Below the pieces are notes generated by a model. The model was not told the DNA's origin. It made no database searches and worked only from the letters and a program-made list of their open reading frames with translations. This document shows positions 62,345 through 64,000 of a stretch of 64,000 nt of DNA, piece by piece; position 1 is the first letter of the stretch; each line of letters opens with the position of its first letter. This DNA is from Promicromonospora panici (GTDB lineage Bacteria > Actinomycetota > Actinomycetes > Actinomycetales > Cellulomonadaceae), in contig NZ_UWYY01000016.1 in the NCBI RefSeq assembly GCF_900608595.1, positions 123,117-187,116 of the forward strand. Direction: 5' to 3'. The translations under genes and the position numbers were made by a program.

Positions 62345-62713
62345 ATGTCACCACGAGAGGTCATGGAACGGCTCGCGGACGTCATCGACGGGCACCGGTG
62401 GGACGAGCTGCCGGAGCTGCTCGATCCCGCGTTCACCTGCCACTACGTCCACACCGGCGAGACGTTCGACGCCGATTCGTGGGTGCGGCTCAACGCCGAC
62501 TATCCGTGCTTCCAGAACTTCCGGCTGGAGGACTGCGTCGCCGACCAGGAGCGCGACGCCGGCCGGGCGCACGTGACCGGGATGGCCGACGGCGTGCAGC
62601 AGCACTTCGAGGTGGCGACCTTCATCACCGTGCGCGACGGCCTCATCGCCGACATGACCGAGGTGTGGACGGACGTGGACCAGACCGCGCCTGAGGGCAC
62701 CCGGCTCACTTGA
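62345..62713 (+). CDS. NTF2-like (SnoaL-type) protein
   Basis: 122 residues of a single alpha+beta cone: VMERLADVIDGHRWDELPEL, FTCHYVHTGETFDADSWVRL, and ITVRDGLIADMTEVWTDVDQ. The family includes polyketide cyclases and many proteins of unknown role. It is divergent from the GNAT gene. Function not assignable. Confidence 0.8.
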   Translation: MSPREVMERLADVIDGHRWDELPELLDPAFTCHYVHTGETFDADSWVRLNADYPCFQNFRLEDCVADQERDAGRAHVTGMADGVQQHFEVATFITVRDGLIADMTEVWTDVDQTAPEGTRLT

Positions 62714-62818
62714 GGTGGCTGGCGCCTCGGTGACGGGCGCGTCACACCGCTCCGAGCGGATCGGAGGCCCTGAGGTTTGCTAAGGTGTGGCCCGCAGCGT
62801 GCTTCGATGCACGGTCGC

Positions 62819-62889
62819 GCGGGCGTAGCTCAATGGTAGAGCCTTAGTCTTCCAAACTAATTACGCGGGTTCGATTCCCGTCGCCCGCT
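62819..62889 (+). tRNA. tRNA-Gly (TCC)
   Basis: 71 nt. Acceptor arms GCGGGCG/CGCCCGC, anticodon stem TTAGT/ACTAA with loop CTTCCAA (anticodon TCC), and TTCGATT loop. An integrase gene begins 191 bases downstream in the same direction, so its 3' end is a likely attachment site. Confidence 0.96.
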
Positions 62890-62898
62890 CAGAGTGCG

Positions 62899-62935
62899 GA
62901 AGCCCAGGTCAGAGAGTGTTTCTGGCCTGGGCTTC
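62899..62935 (+). terminator. Terminator after tRNA-Gly
   Basis: 10-bp arms GAAGCCCAGG (62899-62908) and complement (62926-62935), with a further CAGA/TCTG pair inside. Confidence 0.65.
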
Positions 62936-62967
62936 GTGCATTCTGGAGGGCTGGAAGCGGCGCCGGC

Positions 62968-62986
62968 TGGCCCTAAATGGCCCTAA
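62968..62986 (+). repeat. Tandem 9-bp repeat near integrase
   Basis: TGGCCCTAA twice, one base apart, between tRNA-Gly and the integrase gene. It has the form of arm-type integrase-binding sites. Confidence 0.4.
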
Positions 62987-63080
62987 GCCGCTCGCGGCAG
63001 GGCCAGGAGCCGGAGTCCTAATGTCCGCTTCACCCGATCCGCAGGGCGCTCCCTCTGGGGAGCCGCGCACACCTCGAAGC

Positions 63081-64000
63081 ATGACCAAGCGTCCCCGCCG
63101 CACCATCCGCCGCGCCTACGGCAACATCCGGCAGCGCGGCCCGAACCGCTGGCAAGCCAGGTACACCGGGCCCGACGGTGTGCGCCGTCCGATCGGCACG
63201 TTCGAGTCCGAGAAGGCGGCAAACGCCGCCCTGGCCCGCGTGCTCAGCGACGTCTACCAAGGCACGTACCGCGAGCCCGAGACGGGCGACGTACCGCTGC
63301 GGGAGTATGCGCAGCGCTGGCTCGCCACGCGCGACCTGAAGCCCTCCACCCTCGACGGCTACGAGCGGCTGCTGCGGCGCTGGATCCTCACGCCGCTGCC
63401 GAGCCCGGGCGGTGCGCGGCAGCTCGACCTCGGCTCGCTCCCCCTGCGTTCGCTGTCGCACACCATGGTGAGCGAGTGGTACGCGGCACTGTTGGTGGCG
63501 ACGGCGGACTCCGCTGCCGAGTGGCTGGCGCGCGGCGGCGGGCCGAGCGACGCGGCGCATGTGCGGGCGTGGGCGCGGTCGGCTGGCCGGCCGGTCGGCG
63601 ACTCGGGGCGGATGCCGGCTGCGTTGTGGGAGGCGTGGCGGTCTGCCGGTTCGCCCGCCGCCGCGTTGGTCGAGTCCCGGCATGCCGGGACGGTGACCGG
63701 CCGCACCCAGGCCGCGCACGCGTACGCGCTGCTTCGGACCATCTGCGGCGACGCCGTCCGCGATCGGCTCATCGAGGCGAACCCATGCAGCATCCGCGGT
63801 GCGGGCCAAACCCGGCCCGCCGAACGCATCGTCCCCGGCGACACCGTCGTGGATGCCATCGCGGCAGCCTTCGACGGTCCGTCCGAGCGGTACCGCGCGG
63901 CGGTGATCGTCGCTGCGCATTCTGGCCTGCGGGCGGGCGAGCTGTTCGCGCTCGAACGTCAGCACGTCGAGCGGACGCCGCAGGGCGGTGTGCGGCTCAA
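63081..64000 (+). CDS. Tyrosine integrase with inserted Lsr2-like domain, 3' end outside window
   Basis: 306 codons visible. N-terminal arm-DNA-binding region (RQRGPNRWQARYTGPDGVRR), then a SAM-like core-binding domain (PLREYAQRWLATRDLKPSTL, MVSEWYAALLVATADS). This is interrupted at about 146-205 by a segment resembling the Lsr2 C-terminal domain (AHVRAWARSAGRPVGDSGRM then PAALWEAW), after which the usual AAHAYALLRTICGDAV resumes. The first catalytic Arg (Arg284, SGLRAGELFAL) is in view; the rest is outside. It lies downstream of tRNA-Gly and starts an integrated element extending right. Confidence 0.88.
   Translation, partial: MTKRPRRTIRRAYGNIRQRGPNRWQARYTGPDGVRRPIGTFESEKAANAALARVLSDVYQGTYREPETGDVPLREYAQRWLATRDLKPSTLDGYERLLRRWILTPLPSPGGARQLDLGSLPLRSLSHTMVSEWYAALLVATADSAAEWLARGGGPSDAAHVRAWARSAGRPVGDSGRMPAALWEAWRSAGSPAAALVESRHAGTVTGRTQAAHAYALLRTICGDAVRDRLIEANPCSIRGAGQTRPAERIVPGDTVVDAIAAAFDGPSERYRAAVIVAAHSGLRAGELFALERQHVERTPQGGVRL

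Overview
The window is high-GC actinobacterial DNA. GTG/TTG starts, CUT1 sugar ABC cassettes without ATPases, ROK/LacI/TetR regulators and a Roadblock/LC7 protein fit a plant-litter member of Micrococcales. Cellulomonadaceae or Promicromonosporaceae is the best guess, by inference only. The dominant theme is capture and breakdown of plant heteropolysaccharide side chains, with each glycosidase beside its own transporter and repressor.

Layout. 1-2.07 kb: a fused anthranilate synthase gene running off the left edge, behind a trp leader peptide and attenuator. 2.1-10.3 kb: alpha-L-fucosidase (GH29), ROK repressor, sugar-binding lipoprotein, two permeases and GH42 beta-galactosidase; one repeated operator-like sequence marks both promoters. 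10.3-12.5 kb: decayed glycosyltransferase remnants, then a divergent TetR/SDR pair around a strong operator. 12.4-18.2 kb: a secreted clan-A-like glycosidase, then a LacI / beta-glucuronidase / GPH-symporter module bracketed by two copies of an imperfect direct repeat. 18.3-21.6 kb: methyltransferase, TetR, and an SDR-Roadblock pair. 21.8-35.2 kb: a 1269-residue secreted trimodular enzyme (glycosidase with an inserted DNRLRE-like domain, beta-sandwich, SGNH esterase), two LacI regulators, a second CUT1 cassette and a GH115 alpha-glucuronidase; four copies of one operator-like decamer tie this block together.

35.6-47.4 kb is mixed: secreted tripeptidyl-aminopeptidase-like hydrolase, DesK/DesR-type two-component system with a palindrome at two promoters, small membrane proteins, TetR/GT1 pair, CPBP protease, MerR and MarR regulators, an aldo/keto reductase and a Gfo/Idh/MocA protein. 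47.4-53.7 kb is scarred accessory DNA: TetR, SDR and MerR gene tails, quinone oxidoreductase, alpha/beta hydrolase, a second Gfo/Idh/MocA protein, a large nested palindrome, an ISL3 transposase tail, a relaxase tail, a frameshifted integrase and an excisionase beside tRNA-Pro.

53.8-62.7 kb holds two tandem PAS-ANTAR proteins, a LacI/GH127 beta-L-arabinofuranosidase/CUT1 operon, a GNAT and an NTF2-like protein. At the right edge tRNA-Gly is followed by a tyrosine integrase with an Lsr2-like domain inserted in its core-binding region: the start of another integrated element. Fucosidase, galactosidase, alpha- and beta-glucuronidase and beta-L-arabinofuranosidase together suggest use of glucuronoxylan, xyloglucan or arabinogalactan-protein side chains (inference from family content).
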